NCBI GenBank assembly: GCA_963743825.1
Contig: CAVURC010000006.1
Span: 124,001 to 188,000, forward strand
DNA length: 64,000 nt
Source: Sva-07 sp963743825
GTDB lineage: Bacteria; Actinomycetota; Acidimicrobiia; Acidimicrobiales; Ilumatobacteraceae
Direction of reading: 5' to 3'
Position 1 is the first letter of the stretch. Every line of letters begins with the position of its first letter. Under the pieces are notes generated by a model. It did no database searches. It was not told the DNA's origin and was given only the letters and a program-made list of their open reading frames with translations. Shown piece after piece: positions 27,422 to 36,997 of this stretch. Position numbers and translations under genes: made by a program.

Positions 27422-27440
27422 GGGTGATGAAGCGTTCGGT

Positions 27441-28241
27441 TCAGAGGGTGGAGATGCCGCCGTCGACGGGGATGACGGCGCCGGTCGTGTAGGCGCCGGC
27501 TCTGCTGGCGAGGAAGATCACGGTGCCGGCGATGTCCTCCGGTGAGCCGATGCGTCGGCGGGGGACGCCTGCCTCGACCATCTTGCGACTGTCGGGGTCG
27601 TCGAGGCGGTACGCCATCATCTTCGACTCGAACGGTCCGGGCGCGATCGAGTTGATGGTGATGTTGTTGCGTACCAGGTGCGCCGCCATGTGTCGCGCCA
27701 TCATGTGGATCCCGGCCTTCGACGCGGAATACGAGTAGTTGTCGCCGACGGGCACCCGGATCCCGTCGATCGAGCCGATCATGACGACTCTCGCCGGATC
27801 CTCGGCCGTTGCGCCGGCCTTCAGCTGAGGGAGAAGCGCCTGGGTGAGCATGAAGGGGGCCTTGACGTTGAGGTCCATCACCTTGTCGAAACCGATCTCG
27901 GGGAATTCACCGAGCGGTGCGCCCCATGCTGCGCCGGCGTTGTTGACGAGGATGTCGATCTGCGATTCCCGTTCGGTCAACTGGGACACGAACGAGGCGA
28001 GGCCCTCGGCGGTGGCAATGTCGGCAGGCAGGGAGATGCACTCGCCCTGCTCGGACAACTCGGCGGCGGCTGCGTCGCAGGCATCGGCCTTGCGGGCAGT
28101 GATGTAGGTGCGCACCCCGTTGGCGACGAGCCCCGAGGCGATCATGAAGCCGATGCCCCGGGATCCGCCCGTGACGACTGCGATCTTGCCGCCGAGACCG
28201 AAGAGGTTGGCAAGTGCGAGCGGAGAGCTGGAATCGGGCAT
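27441..28241 (-). CDS. SDR-family oxidoreductase
   Basis: 266 residues. The motifs VVTGGSRGIG (cofactor), ILVNNAGAAWG, MIGSIDGIRV and YSYSASKAGIHM (YxxxK) are all present, and the C-terminus GAVIPVDGGISTL is the usual SDR end. The enzyme would oxidise or reduce an alcohol/ketone with NAD(P). ATG 28241 is only nine bases from the ATG of the divergent DUF2855 gene. Confidence 0.92.
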   Translation of the reverse strand: MPDSSSPLALANLFGLGGKIAVVTGGSRGIGFMIASGLVANGVRTYITARKADACDAAAAELSEQGECISLPADIATAEGLASFVSQLTERESQIDILVNNAGAAWGAPLGEFPEIGFDKVMDLNVKAPFMLTQALLPQLKAGATAEDPARVVMIGSIDGIRVPVGDNYSYSASKAGIHMMARHMAAHLVRNNITINSIAPGPFESKMMAYRLDDPDSRKMVEAGVPRRRIGSPEDIAGTVIFLASRAGAYTTGAVIPVDGGISTL

Positions 28242-28250
28242 GCTGGGAGT

Positions 28251-29404
28251 ATGGCCCACGACAACAGCAGCGATCAGGTCCTGGAAGTGAAGCGAGCGTC
28301 GTTCGGCGAGAGCCGACTCAGCCCGATTGTCACCAGCGACTTGTCGGACGGCCAGATCCGGCTTCGCATCGACAGCTTCGCGGTCACGGCCAACAACATC
28401 AGCTACGCCGGCGCGGGCGACATGCTCGGCTACTGGGACTTCTTCCCCGCCGACGACGACCCGGGAACGTGGGGGCGCGTGCCTGCGATGGGGTGGGCCG
28501 AGATCGTCGAGTCGCGGGTGGCCGACCTGCCCGTCGGTGGCCGGTACTACGGGTGGTTCCCGATGGCGAGTTCGGTGACGTTCACCGCCTCGGCCACCGA
28601 CGACGGCTTTCGCGACGACGGGGCCCATCGGCAGGCCCACGCCCCGATCTACCGCGCCTACGTCTCGAGCGCCCTCGATCCCTGGTACGACGCCTCGCCC
28701 GACGGCGAGGATCGTCACGCCGTGCTTCGTGTGCTGTTCCTCACCGGCTTCCTCGCTGACGAATTCTTCGCCGACTGCGGCGGAGCGCTCGGCGAGACGG
28801 TGACGAGTCGTACTTCGGAGCGCAGCAGGTCGTGGTGCTCTCGGCCTCGTCGAAGACGGCGATCGGATTCGCGCAGCGCGCAGCGAAGCGTGACGGGCTG
28901 CGCGTCGTCGGTCTCACGTCCGTCGGCAACGTCGAGTTCGTCCGCTCGCTCGGCTTCTACGATTCGGTCCTCACCTACGACGAGATCGGCGCACTGGCCA
29001 GGGTCGACAGCGTGATCATCGACATGGCCGGCAACCCGACGGTGCTCGCTGCGGTTCACGCCCAGCTCGACGACCACGTCAAGTACTCGATGATGGTCGG
29101 AAAGAGCCACCACGACGCCGTACCGCCGGCGGATGCGGGAGGCATGCGCGGGCCGGCGCCGCAGTTCTTCTTCGCGCCGATGGACGTCGAGCGTCGCATC
29201 GCAGCCTGGGGTGCCGAGCAGTATCGGGCGCTCACGACCGCGGCGATCGTCGAGTTCATCGAGGGCAGTCGTTCGTGGCTGAGCATCGACCGCCGCACCG
29301 GCGCACCGGACGGACCCGATGGCGTCGTGTCGGCGTGGGCAGACGTCCACGGCGGCAAGGTTGCGCCGAGTGTGGGCATCGTGACCACGTTCGTGTCCAC
29401 ATGA
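28251..29404 (+). CDS. DUF2855 family protein, frameshifted
   Basis: About 383 residues. The start LEVKRASFGESRLSP and VTANNISYAGAGDMLGYWDF are the DUF2855 signature, an MDR-like fold of unknown function. The second half (QQVVVLSASSKTAIGFAQRA, VGLTSVGNVEFVRSLGFYDS) is a nucleotide-binding lobe typical of the same family. The frame changes once at about 28797. Its stop overlaps the methyltransferase start (ATGA), and it is divergent from an SDR gene. Confidence 0.88.
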
Positions 29405-30697
29405 GCCGACCGGAGATTCATCGCCGGTTGTTGCGCGTGCCGGGCCCGAACGACAAGCGCCTCGCGGTCAGGGTCACGCCTGACGCTCTGCGCCATGTGA
29501 AGGCCCGTCACCCCTGGGTGTTCGAGGAATCGGTCACCTCGATCAGCCACGAAGCCGACGCCGGCGACATCGCAGTGATCTTCGACAACGACCGCAAGTT
29601 CGTCGCGCTCGCGCTGTACGACCCGGTCTCGCCCATTCGATTCCGGATCCTCCATGTCGGGCGACCGACCCCGATCGACGCGGCATGGTGGCGAACGACC
29701 ATCGGCGCCGCCCTCGAGAAGCGGGAGGTCTTCACATCGGATCCTGCCGCCGACGAGCTGGCCTACCGGGTGATCAACGGCGAGAACGACGGACTGTCGG
29801 GCCTGGTCGTCGACCGATACGACGGCGTCCTCGTGGTCAAGCTCTACTCGGGCGCCTGGTTCCCGCACCTGCTTGACGCTGACGAGGGCGCTGCTCGACG
29901 TCACCGGCTGTGCCGGCGTCGTGCTGCGTCTCGCACGCAACCTCCAGGCCGGCGAGTCATTCGGTCTGGGCGACGGCGACGTGATCGCCGGTGTCGTCGC
30001 CGACGGCCCGGTGCGATTCTCCGAGGGGGGCCTCGCGTTCGAAGCCGATGTGCGCTCAGGTCAGAAGACGGGGCACTTCCTCGATCAACGGGCGAATCGA
30101 CTCCGCGTCGGCTCGATGGCCGCAGGTCGCGACGTGCTCGACGTGTTCGCCTCGACCGGAGGGTTCAGCGTCCATGCCGCAGCCGGTGGCGCCACGAGCG
30201 TCCACGCCGTGGACCTGTCGGCGCCGACGCTGGCAGCAGCCGAGCGCAACATGGCGCTCAACGAGCACCTCGACACGGTGCGCAACTGCACGTTCACCAC
30301 CGAGGTCGGCGACGCGTTCGAGGTCATGGTGCAGCTCGCTCGAGCCGGCACGAGCTACGACATCGTGGTCGTCGACCCGCCGTCGTTCGCCCAGCGACAG
30401 GCGAACGTCGACGGGGCACTGCGCGCGTACACCCGCCTGACGCATCTCGCGCTCCGCCTGGTCAGGCCCGGCGGAGTCCTCGTGCAGGCGTCGTGCTCGA
30501 GCCGGGTGACCGCCGAGCAGTTCTTCGACACGGTGCTCGACGCCGCAACGGCTGCCGGTCGCCCACTGACCGAAATCGTCCGGACCGGCCACGACGTCGA
30601 TCACCCCGTCGGCTTCCGCGAGGGCGAGTACCTCAAGGCGGGGTTCTGGAAGGTCGGTGCGGGCAAGGCACCGGATGCTCACGCGTCGAGGCGATGA
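29401..30697 (+). CDS. Class I rRNA large-subunit methyltransferase (RlmI-like), frameshifted
   Basis: About 432 residues. A PUA-like start (RVTPDALRHVKARHPWVFEE) and an intermediate domain (DRKFVALALYDPVSPIRFRI) are followed by the Rossmann SAM domain: GQKTGHFLDQRANRL, then DVLDVFASTGGFSVHAAAGG, and the catalytic motif IVVVDPPSFA. These are the features of RlmI-type 23S rRNA cytosine-5 methyltransferases. The frame changes once at about 29880. The catalytic Cys is in VQASCSS. Convergent with the DUF2207-like gene, with 19 bases of overlap. Confidence 0.9.
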
Positions 30698-32151
30698 CCG
30701 ACGGGCGTCGCACTGCGCACCCGACCGAGCACACGTGAGGCCTTGACCGTCGCACGGGCGCCCTGGGGAACCGCCGTACGTTCGGTTGCGCGCCACGCGG
30801 TGATCGTGTCGGCCGTCCCGTCGTCGATGGCGACGTACACGCGATAACGGTCGCGATCGAGCAGTCGCCGCAGCCGTCGTGGGAGCCCGGACACCTCGAC
30901 GGGGCGGCGAGCGCGAAGCACGACGCCCGTTCGCTCGACGGTCGACACGAGATCGACGATGCCGGCAATCACGAGCCAGAGCCCGATCAGGATCGGCACG
31001 AACGACAGAATTGCCAGCGCCGTTGCCGCGTCGGCGATCAGCCAGTCCTGTTCCGGCAGCTGCTCGTAGACCCAGTCGAATCCCTGGCCCCGCGCCACGT
31101 CGTCGGACCATGCGCGCAAGCGGAGTCCCGCCACGAACAGCACGAGCCCGGTCGCGATCGCGACGTACGGCGCCACGCCGAAGCCGAGACGCGACGGATA
31201 CGTCACCCGCACGAGCCGGGCGTGGCCCCCCACGGAACTCCACGCCCGGAAGTGGTCTTCGCGTGCGAGTGGCAGCTCGACCGCGGCACCTTCGGCGACG
31301 CACATGGCCGTGGCGTAGGCGAGTCGTCGATCGCCGATGACCTGCGCGCTCGGAGCCAGATCGCCGAATCCTGCCTGGTCGAGGCGTTGACGCACCGCCA
31401 GCCAACGCTGTGTGGCCGCGACGCCCTTGTTGGTGTGGGTGTAGAGCGGCGAAACGAGGACGCGACCGATGCGAACGGACAACACGAGGAGTGCACCCAC
31501 CAGCACCCACGCTCCGATTCGTCGTTCGACCGAATCGATGACTGCGACGTCGGTCCCCGTGCGCACACCGAGGAACCAGCACATCGCAGCCAGCACAGCG
31601 AACGCGATCGGTGCGGCGAGATCGGCGGGTCGCCATCGGCGGGTGATCACGCCGGTGTCGCGTGCCTCGGTGGCCACCAATCCGGCAAAACGCCGCCACC
31701 ACGAGCCGCGGATGTCGACGGCCAGATATCTCGCCGGGATCGCACGATCAGCGGTGAACCGAGCCATCACGTGCTGCAGCACGAGTCGTTCGTGAGGCCG
31801 CAGCGAATCACCGTGGTACGCCTGCGCGGACGGACGGACCCGGGCCAGTTCGTCGTCGTCGTCGGGAGGAAGGATGCGCAACCAGCCGCGCGCGGCGAGG
31901 TCGATGACCGTGGCCCGCAACGCTGCCGCGGTGACCGTGGCGTCGTTCGCCAGCATGTTCACCACCGCCGGGGTGTCGTCGCGGAGTCGTCCGACCGTCG
32001 CCGACGGAGCGGGACGGGGTGGAGCGACGCGTCGCTGCCGCCAGGCAAGCGTGGCGAACCCGCCGATCGTGCACACTGCACCGAGCACCAACCAGCCCAG
32101 TGGGAAAGCCGGCGCGAACGCATCGAGCCCCACCACCTCAGCGCCGGTCAT
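30679..32151 (-). CDS. DUF2207-like membrane protein
   Basis: 490 residues. An N-terminal helix (LGWLVLGAVCTIGGFATLAW) leads to a cytoplasmic domain (VNMLANDATVTAAALRATVI then DLAARGWLRI, a winged-helix-like segment seen in DUF2207). There are two membrane helices near 190-230 (IAFAVLAAMCWFLGVRTGTD), THTNKGVAATQRWLAVRQRL, which is typical of DUF2207 C-terminal parts, and further helices near 330-400. Function is unknown in the family. It follows the MscS gene by 15 bases on the same strand. Confidence 0.8.
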   Translation of the reverse strand: MTGAEVVGLDAFAPAFPLGWLVLGAVCTIGGFATLAWRQRRVAPPRPAPSATVGRLRDDTPAVVNMLANDATVTAAALRATVIDLAARGWLRILPPDDDDELARVRPSAQAYHGDSLRPHERLVLQHVMARFTADRAIPARYLAVDIRGSWWRRFAGLVATEARDTGVITRRWRPADLAAPIAFAVLAAMCWFLGVRTGTDVAVIDSVERRIGAWVLVGALLVLSVRIGRVLVSPLYTHTNKGVAATQRWLAVRQRLDQAGFGDLAPSAQVIGDRRLAYATAMCVAEGAAVELPLAREDHFRAWSSVGGHARLVRVTYPSRLGFGVAPYVAIATGLVLFVAGLRLRAWSDDVARGQGFDWVYEQLPEQDWLIADAATALAILSFVPILIGLWLVIAGIVDLVSTVERTGVVLRARRPVEVSGLPRRLRRLLDRDRYRVYVAIDDGTADTITAWRATERTAVPQGARATVKASRVLGRVRSATPVGHRLDA

Positions 32152-32166
32152 CGGGTCATTGTGGCA

Positions 32167-33217
32167 TCACGTGGCGGTTGTGACGGGATCGTCGCCCGGT
32201 GCTGCCACGGCCGAGTCGTCGTCACGACGCACCCAGATGGTGCGTTGCGGGAACGGGATCTCGATACCCGCTCCGTCGAGTGCCGCCTTGATCGCCTCGC
32301 GCAGGGCTCGCTGCAGCGCCCACTGGGTTCCCGGCTGCGTCTTCACGGTCACTCGAATGGTGATGCCGTCAGCTCCCAGTGCCTCGACGCCGAGCAGTTG
32401 CGGCGGGTCGAGCACGGCGTCGGCCCACTCGTCGCTGGAGCACACGTCGTTTGCGCAGTCGATGATCACCTGGCGCGCCGCCGCCAGATCACAGTCGTAG
32501 GCGACGTTGACATCGATCAGCGCCACGGACCAGAGTTGTGACTTGTTCCCGACGCGTTGGACGACGCCGTTCGGGACGTGCCAGACCGTCCCGTCGACCC
32601 CGCGGAGCACGGTGGTGCGCAGCGAGATCTTCTCGACGGTGCCGACCGCCTCGTCGAGGTCGACGACGTCACCGATGCCGTACTGGTCCTCCAACAGCAT
32701 GAACAGCCCGGCGATGCAGTCCTTGACCAGGCTCTGAGCGCCGAAACCCAGTGCGACGCCGGCAATCCCGAGGCCGGCGATCAACGGGGCGAGGTTGACA
32801 CCCAGTTCGCCGAGCGCCATGACGCAGGGCGACGGACCAGATGATGACCGAGCTCGTACTGCCGATGACGGCCGAGATCGAGGTGACCCGTGCGTCGCGT
32901 CGCGGGTCGGCCACGTCGTCGATCCCCATCGGATTCGCGACCAGCGCGGTCGCGCGATCACCGAACTTGGCGATGTGCCGCGACGCCGCGGTCCGGTCGG
33001 GAGCGACCATCCGGGCCACGACATGGGCGAAGTAGCGCCGGCTCAACAGCGATGCGATCCATGCGACCAGGACGATCACGCCGACACTCACGATGGAGTC
33101 GACGAGTGGCGGTACGACCCTGTTGCCGTTGGTCACCTCGAACAGCCACTCGCAGATCCAGCCGGCGTCCGAGCCACACGCGTTCTCGAGATCGGTCTGG
33201 GCCAGCAACGCATGCAC
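32167..33217 (-). CDS. MscS-type mechanosensitive channel, frameshifted
   Basis: About 350 residues. The pore helix reads LAPLIAGLGIAGVALGFGAQ followed by SLVKDCIAGLFMLLEDQYGI, and the beta domain VDLDEAVGTVEKISLRTTVL and WHVPNGVVQRVGNKSQ; these are the MscS signature. It would release osmolytes on hypo-osmotic shock. The frame changes at about 32825, just before the pore helix. I start at GTG 33217 because TACCGT lies seven bases upstream on this strand. Confidence 0.92.
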
Positions 33218-33224
33218 GTTGTCG

Positions 33225-33230
33225 ACGGTA
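33225..33230 (-). promoter_or_regulatory. -10 element for the MscS gene (leaderless)
   Basis: TACCGT on the minus strand, seven bases before GTG 33217. Confidence 0.5.
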
Positions 33231-33370
33231 CCCAACGACAGGATGTCCGATCGTGGATGACTGGCCGTCAAGGTCGTCGGCTGTCGGCCGATACCCTTGC
33301 GAGTCGGTCGTGCGGGAGTGACGTGCGGCCGCGAGCCGACTGACCGCGAGCCGAACGAGGAACCGATTCC

Positions 33371-34690
33371 ATGAACGAGACACCGATCCGACTCGCCGTG
33401 GTGGGCACGGGCTACGTGGGCCTCACCACGGGTGCCTGTTTCGCCCATCTCGGACACCACGTCGTGTGTGGCGACATCGACGAGCGCAAGGTCGACATGC
33501 TCAACTCCGGTCACATCCCGATCGTCGAGGAGGGGCTGGAGTCGATCGTCAACGCCGCCCGAGCGGCGGGCCGCCTGGAGTTCGTGCTCGGTGCCGAAAC
33601 TGCCGTGCGTGACGCCGACATCGTGTTCCTGTGCGTCCCGACGCCCCAGGGCGACGATGGCAGTGCCGACCTGTCGTACATCGAGCAGGCAGCGGCCCAG
33701 ATCGCACCGGTCCTGCGGCCTGGCGCTGTCGTCGTCAACAAGTCCACCGTGCCGGTCGGCTCGACGCTGGCGGTCGAGCGGGTGCTCCAGCGCAACGACG
33801 TGTACGTCGTGTCGAACCCCGAGTTCCTACGCGAGGGCACCGCCGTCCACGACTTCTTGCATCCCGACCGGGTGGTGATCGGCAGCGCCGACCGCGAGGC
33901 GGCCGAACGGGTCGCCGAGCTCTATGCCGGTATCGACACGCCGATCCACATCACCGACCCTGCATCCGCCGAGACCATCAAGTATGCGGCGAATGGATTC
34001 CTGGCGATGAAGATCAGCTTCGTCAACGCCGTCGCAGCAATGTGTGAAGCGGTCGGCGCCGACGTTGCCGCCGTCGTCGAGGGCATCGGGTCGGACAAGC
34101 GCATCGGGATGCAGTTCCTGCGGCCGGGGCCGGGGTGGGGCGGCAGCTGCTTCCCGAAGGACTCGCGGGCACTGGTGAAGATCGCCGAGGATCACGGCTA
34201 CAACTTCACGATGATGCGGGGCGTCATCGATGTCAACGACGAGCAGCTCGAACGAATGGTGACGAAGATCTCGGTGGCTGCCGGGCGCAGTGACTCCGAC
34301 CTCTCCGGCGTGACCGTCGGTGCGCTCGGGCTGACCTTCAAGGCGGGCACCGACGACCTACGTGAGTCGCCCGCACTGGCGATCATCAGCGAGTTGCGAG
34401 CCCACGGCGCCGACGTGCGAGCGTTCGATCCGACGACCACCGGCGAGCTGACCCCCCATCAGACGACGGTCCTCGACGGCATCGAGATCGTGAGCGATCC
34501 GCTCGACGTCGCCGATGGCGCCGACGTGATCGCCGTGTTCACCGAGTGGCCCGACTTCGCCAAGATCGAGTTGGCGCAACTCGCCGCTCGCGCCCGGCCG
34601 GGCACCACGATCGTCGACACGCGCAACCTGTTCGAGCCCGACATGGTTCGCGAAGCCGGGTTCGGCTACGACGGTGTGGGTCGGCGCTGA
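33371..34690 (+). CDS. ugd: UDP-glucose 6-dehydrogenase
   Basis: 439 residues, normal length. It oxidises UDP-glucose to UDP-glucuronate with two NAD. The N-terminal Rossmann motif is VVGTGYVGLTTGACFAHLG, and the catalytic Cys260 is in GGSCFPKDSRAL. Conserved Lys and Asn are in ETIKYAANGFLA, and the UDP-binding domain starts VGALGLTFKAGTDDLRESPA. TACCCT at 33290 could be its promoter, giving an 80-base leader. Its TGA overlaps the ATG of the next gene, so the product is probably channelled to it. Confidence 0.96.
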   Translation: MNETPIRLAVVGTGYVGLTTGACFAHLGHHVVCGDIDERKVDMLNSGHIPIVEEGLESIVNAARAAGRLEFVLGAETAVRDADIVFLCVPTPQGDDGSADLSYIEQAAAQIAPVLRPGAVVVNKSTVPVGSTLAVERVLQRNDVYVVSNPEFLREGTAVHDFLHPDRVVIGSADREAAERVAELYAGIDTPIHITDPASAETIKYAANGFLAMKISFVNAVAAMCEAVGADVAAVVEGIGSDKRIGMQFLRPGPGWGGSCFPKDSRALVKIAEDHGYNFTMMRGVIDVNDEQLERMVTKISVAAGRSDSDLSGVTVGALGLTFKAGTDDLRESPALAIISELRAHGADVRAFDPTTTGELTPHQTTVLDGIEIVSDPLDVADGADVIAVFTEWPDFAKIELAQLAARARPGTTIVDTRNLFEPDMVREAGFGYDGVGRR

Positions 34691-35637
34691 TGCGCGTCGT
34701 CGTTGCCGGCGGTGCCGGTTTCCTCGGATCGCACCTGTGTGATGCGTTGCTCGAACGCGGCGACCAGGTCGTGTGTGTCGACAACTTCGTCACCGGCAGC
34801 GGACTCAACGTCGCCCACCTGATCGGTCGGGGCGACTTCGAGCTGTTCGAACACGACGTCACCCGACCGTTCGACGATGATCTGGGTGGCCCGATCGATG
34901 CGGTCATGAACCTGGCGAGCCCCGCATCGCCGAAGGACTACCTCGCCCTGCCGATCGAGACGCTCGACGTGGGCAGCATCGGCACTCGCCAGTTGCTCGA
35001 ACTCGCCAGGCGACACGACGCCAGGTTCTTCATGGCATCGACCAGTGAGGTGTACGGCGATCCGCTCGTTCATCCGCAGACCGAGGCGTACTGGGGTCAC
35101 GTGAACCCCATCGGCGAGCGCAGCGTCTACGACGAAGCCAAGCGATTCTCCGAGGCGCTCACTGCGGCGTACCGGCGCACCTACGGGCTCGAGACCCGGC
35201 TCGTGCGGATCTTCAACACCTACGGGCCGAGGATGCAGGTCGACGACGGACGGGTGGTGTCGAACTTCATCGTCCAGGCACTGCGTGGCGAGCCGCTCAC
35301 GATCTACGGCGACGGGAGCCAGACGCGCAGCTTCTGCTACGTCGCCGACGAGGTCAGGGGCTTCCTGGCACTGCTCGACAGCGACGAGCCCGGCCCCGTG
35401 AACATCGGCAACCCCGTCGAGTTCACGATGCTCGAACTCGCCGACCTCGTCGTCGAGCTCACCGGGTCGACCGGCGGACTCGAACATCGCCCGCTGCCCA
35501 GCGACGACCCGCGCCAGCGCCGTCCCGACATCACGCTGGCCAGGGATCGGCTCGGCTGGGAGCCCGACGTCGACCTTCGAGCCGGCCTCGAGCTGACGAT
35601 TCCGTACTTCGCCGGCCAGCTCGCGCCGTTGCGCTGA
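34690..35637 (+). CDS. UDP-glucuronate decarboxylase (UDP-xylose synthase)
   Basis: 315 residues. Extended SDR with GGAGFLGSHL at the start, the catalytic triad region MASTSEVYGDP (residues 116-124) and Tyr147/Lys151 in SVYDEAKRF, and LVRIFNTYGPRMQVDDGRVV as in UDP-xylose synthases. It converts UDP-glucuronate to UDP-xylose. One-base overlap with ugd, together forming a two-step UDP-glucose to UDP-xylose unit. The related dTDP-glucose dehydratases lack the DDGRVV context, so decarboxylase is preferred. Confidence 0.92.
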   Translation: MRVVVAGGAGFLGSHLCDALLERGDQVVCVDNFVTGSGLNVAHLIGRGDFELFEHDVTRPFDDDLGGPIDAVMNLASPASPKDYLALPIETLDVGSIGTRQLLELARRHDARFFMASTSEVYGDPLVHPQTEAYWGHVNPIGERSVYDEAKRFSEALTAAYRRTYGLETRLVRIFNTYGPRMQVDDGRVVSNFIVQALRGEPLTIYGDGSQTRSFCYVADEVRGFLALLDSDEPGPVNIGNPVEFTMLELADLVVELTGSTGGLEHRPLPSDDPRQRRPDITLARDRLGWEPDVDLRAGLELTIPYFAGQLAPLR

Positions 35638-35677
35638 GCGCCCCCGGCGGGTACCGGACAGCTCGGAGACCTGCGCC

Positions 35678-35683
35678 TACACT
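35678..35683 (+). promoter_or_regulatory. -10 element for the ClC gene (leaderless)
   Basis: TACACT, eight bases before GTG 35692. Confidence 0.45.
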
Positions 35684-35691
35684 GAGCCGTC

Positions 35692-36996
35692 GTGTCGGTT
35701 CGGACGATGATGTCGGGTTGGCGTCCCTCGTCGTTCGACATCCGAAGTGAAGAGTTCCGCGACCTCGTGCGCCGCTCCCGGGAAGTGGTGTTGCTGGCGG
35801 CGATCACCGGGTCGATCACCGGGCTCGTCGTTCGATTCTTCGAGTACGTGGTCGTCGAGGTCGCCTACGAGCACATCGTCGACGGCCCGCTCTGGATCGG
35901 CGCCGTTGCCCCCGGCATCGGCCTCGCGTTGTCGGCGATCCTGCTGCGCACGCTGGGCAACGGGGCCTCGTCCGCGACTGCCGACGAGTATCTCCGCGCC
36001 TTCCACGATCCCGAGTACCCGTTGCGGCCGAGAGCATTCATGGGCCGGATGGCGGCGGCGGTGACCACGCTCGGCCTGGGAGCCCCGATGGGCCTCGAAG
36101 GCCCGTCCATGTACGGGGGATCCGCTCTCGGCGCCATGATCCAGCGTCGCCTCCCGGCGGCATTCCGCGGCGCTGACCACCGCACGTTGCTCGTCGCCGG
36201 AGCAGCTGCGGGCGTCGCGGCGATCTTCAAGGCGCCGGCGACCGGGGCGATCTTCGCACTCGAGGTGCCGTTCCGGGATCAGATGGCGCGCCGCATGCTC
36301 CTGCCGGCACTCGTTGCGAGTGCATCGGGCTACCTCGTGTTCGTCGCGCTCAGCAACGTGCGGCCGATCTTCACGTTCGAGAACGACGGCGGCGCGGCGT
36401 TCGAGTACAAGGATCTCGCCGGGGCAATTCTCATCGGGATCTGTTGTGCGGTCGGAGCGCGCGCCTTCTCGCGGATGATCCGCTACGCGAAGGGCTTCAC
36501 CCTGCGTCCGATCGGTGTGCGCGTGGGTCTTGCCAGCGTGCTCCTCGTGGTGTTGTTCGTGATCTGTCGGGGACTGACCGGCGAGAGCCTGACCATCGGC
36601 TCGGGGTACGGGGTCATCGTCTGGTTGTCGCAGGAGCACACCTTGTGGTTGCTCGCCGCAGTGCTCGTGTTGCGATGTCTGGCGACGGCCACCGCAGTCG
36701 CCGGCGGAGGTGTGGGTGGTGTGTTCATCCCGCTCGTCGTCGCCGGCGCGATCGTCGGTCGGGGCGTTGGCGACATCGTCAACCCACTCGATCCCACGCT
36801 CTATGTTCTGCTGGGTATGGCAGCATTCCTCGGCGCCGGTTACCGGGTCCCGCTGGCGGCGGTCATGTTCGTCGCCGAGACCACGGGACAGCCAGGCTTC
36901 ATCGTGCCGTCACTGTTCGCCGCGGTCGCCGCGGAGCTGGTGATGGGTCGGCAGTCGATCACCACGTTCCAGCGGTCGCCCGAGGGGACGATGTGA
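35692..36996 (+). CDS. ClC-family chloride channel or exchanger
   Basis: 434 residues with about ten to twelve hydrophobic segments. The selectivity motif APMGLEGPSMYGG keeps the gating glutamate (GxEGP). AGGGVGGVFIPLVVAG is the GxFxP motif, and AAFLGAGYRVPLAAVMFVAE the final one. The retained glutamate favours a chloride/proton exchanger. There are no CBS domains. GTG 35692 is used because TACACT lies eight bases upstream. Its stop is one base before the start of the carboxyltransferase, so they may be cotranscribed. Confidence 0.93.
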   Translation: MSVRTMMSGWRPSSFDIRSEEFRDLVRRSREVVLLAAITGSITGLVVRFFEYVVVEVAYEHIVDGPLWIGAVAPGIGLALSAILLRTLGNGASSATADEYLRAFHDPEYPLRPRAFMGRMAAAVTTLGLGAPMGLEGPSMYGGSALGAMIQRRLPAAFRGADHRTLLVAGAAAGVAAIFKAPATGAIFALEVPFRDQMARRMLLPALVASASGYLVFVALSNVRPIFTFENDGGAAFEYKDLAGAILIGICCAVGARAFSRMIRYAKGFTLRPIGVRVGLASVLLVVLFVICRGLTGESLTIGSGYGVIVWLSQEHTLWLLAAVLVLRCLATATAVAGGGVGGVFIPLVVAGAIVGRGVGDIVNPLDPTLYVLLGMAAFLGAGYRVPLAAVMFVAETTGQPGFIVPSLFAAVAAELVMGRQSITTFQRSPEGTM

Positions 36997-36997
36997 C

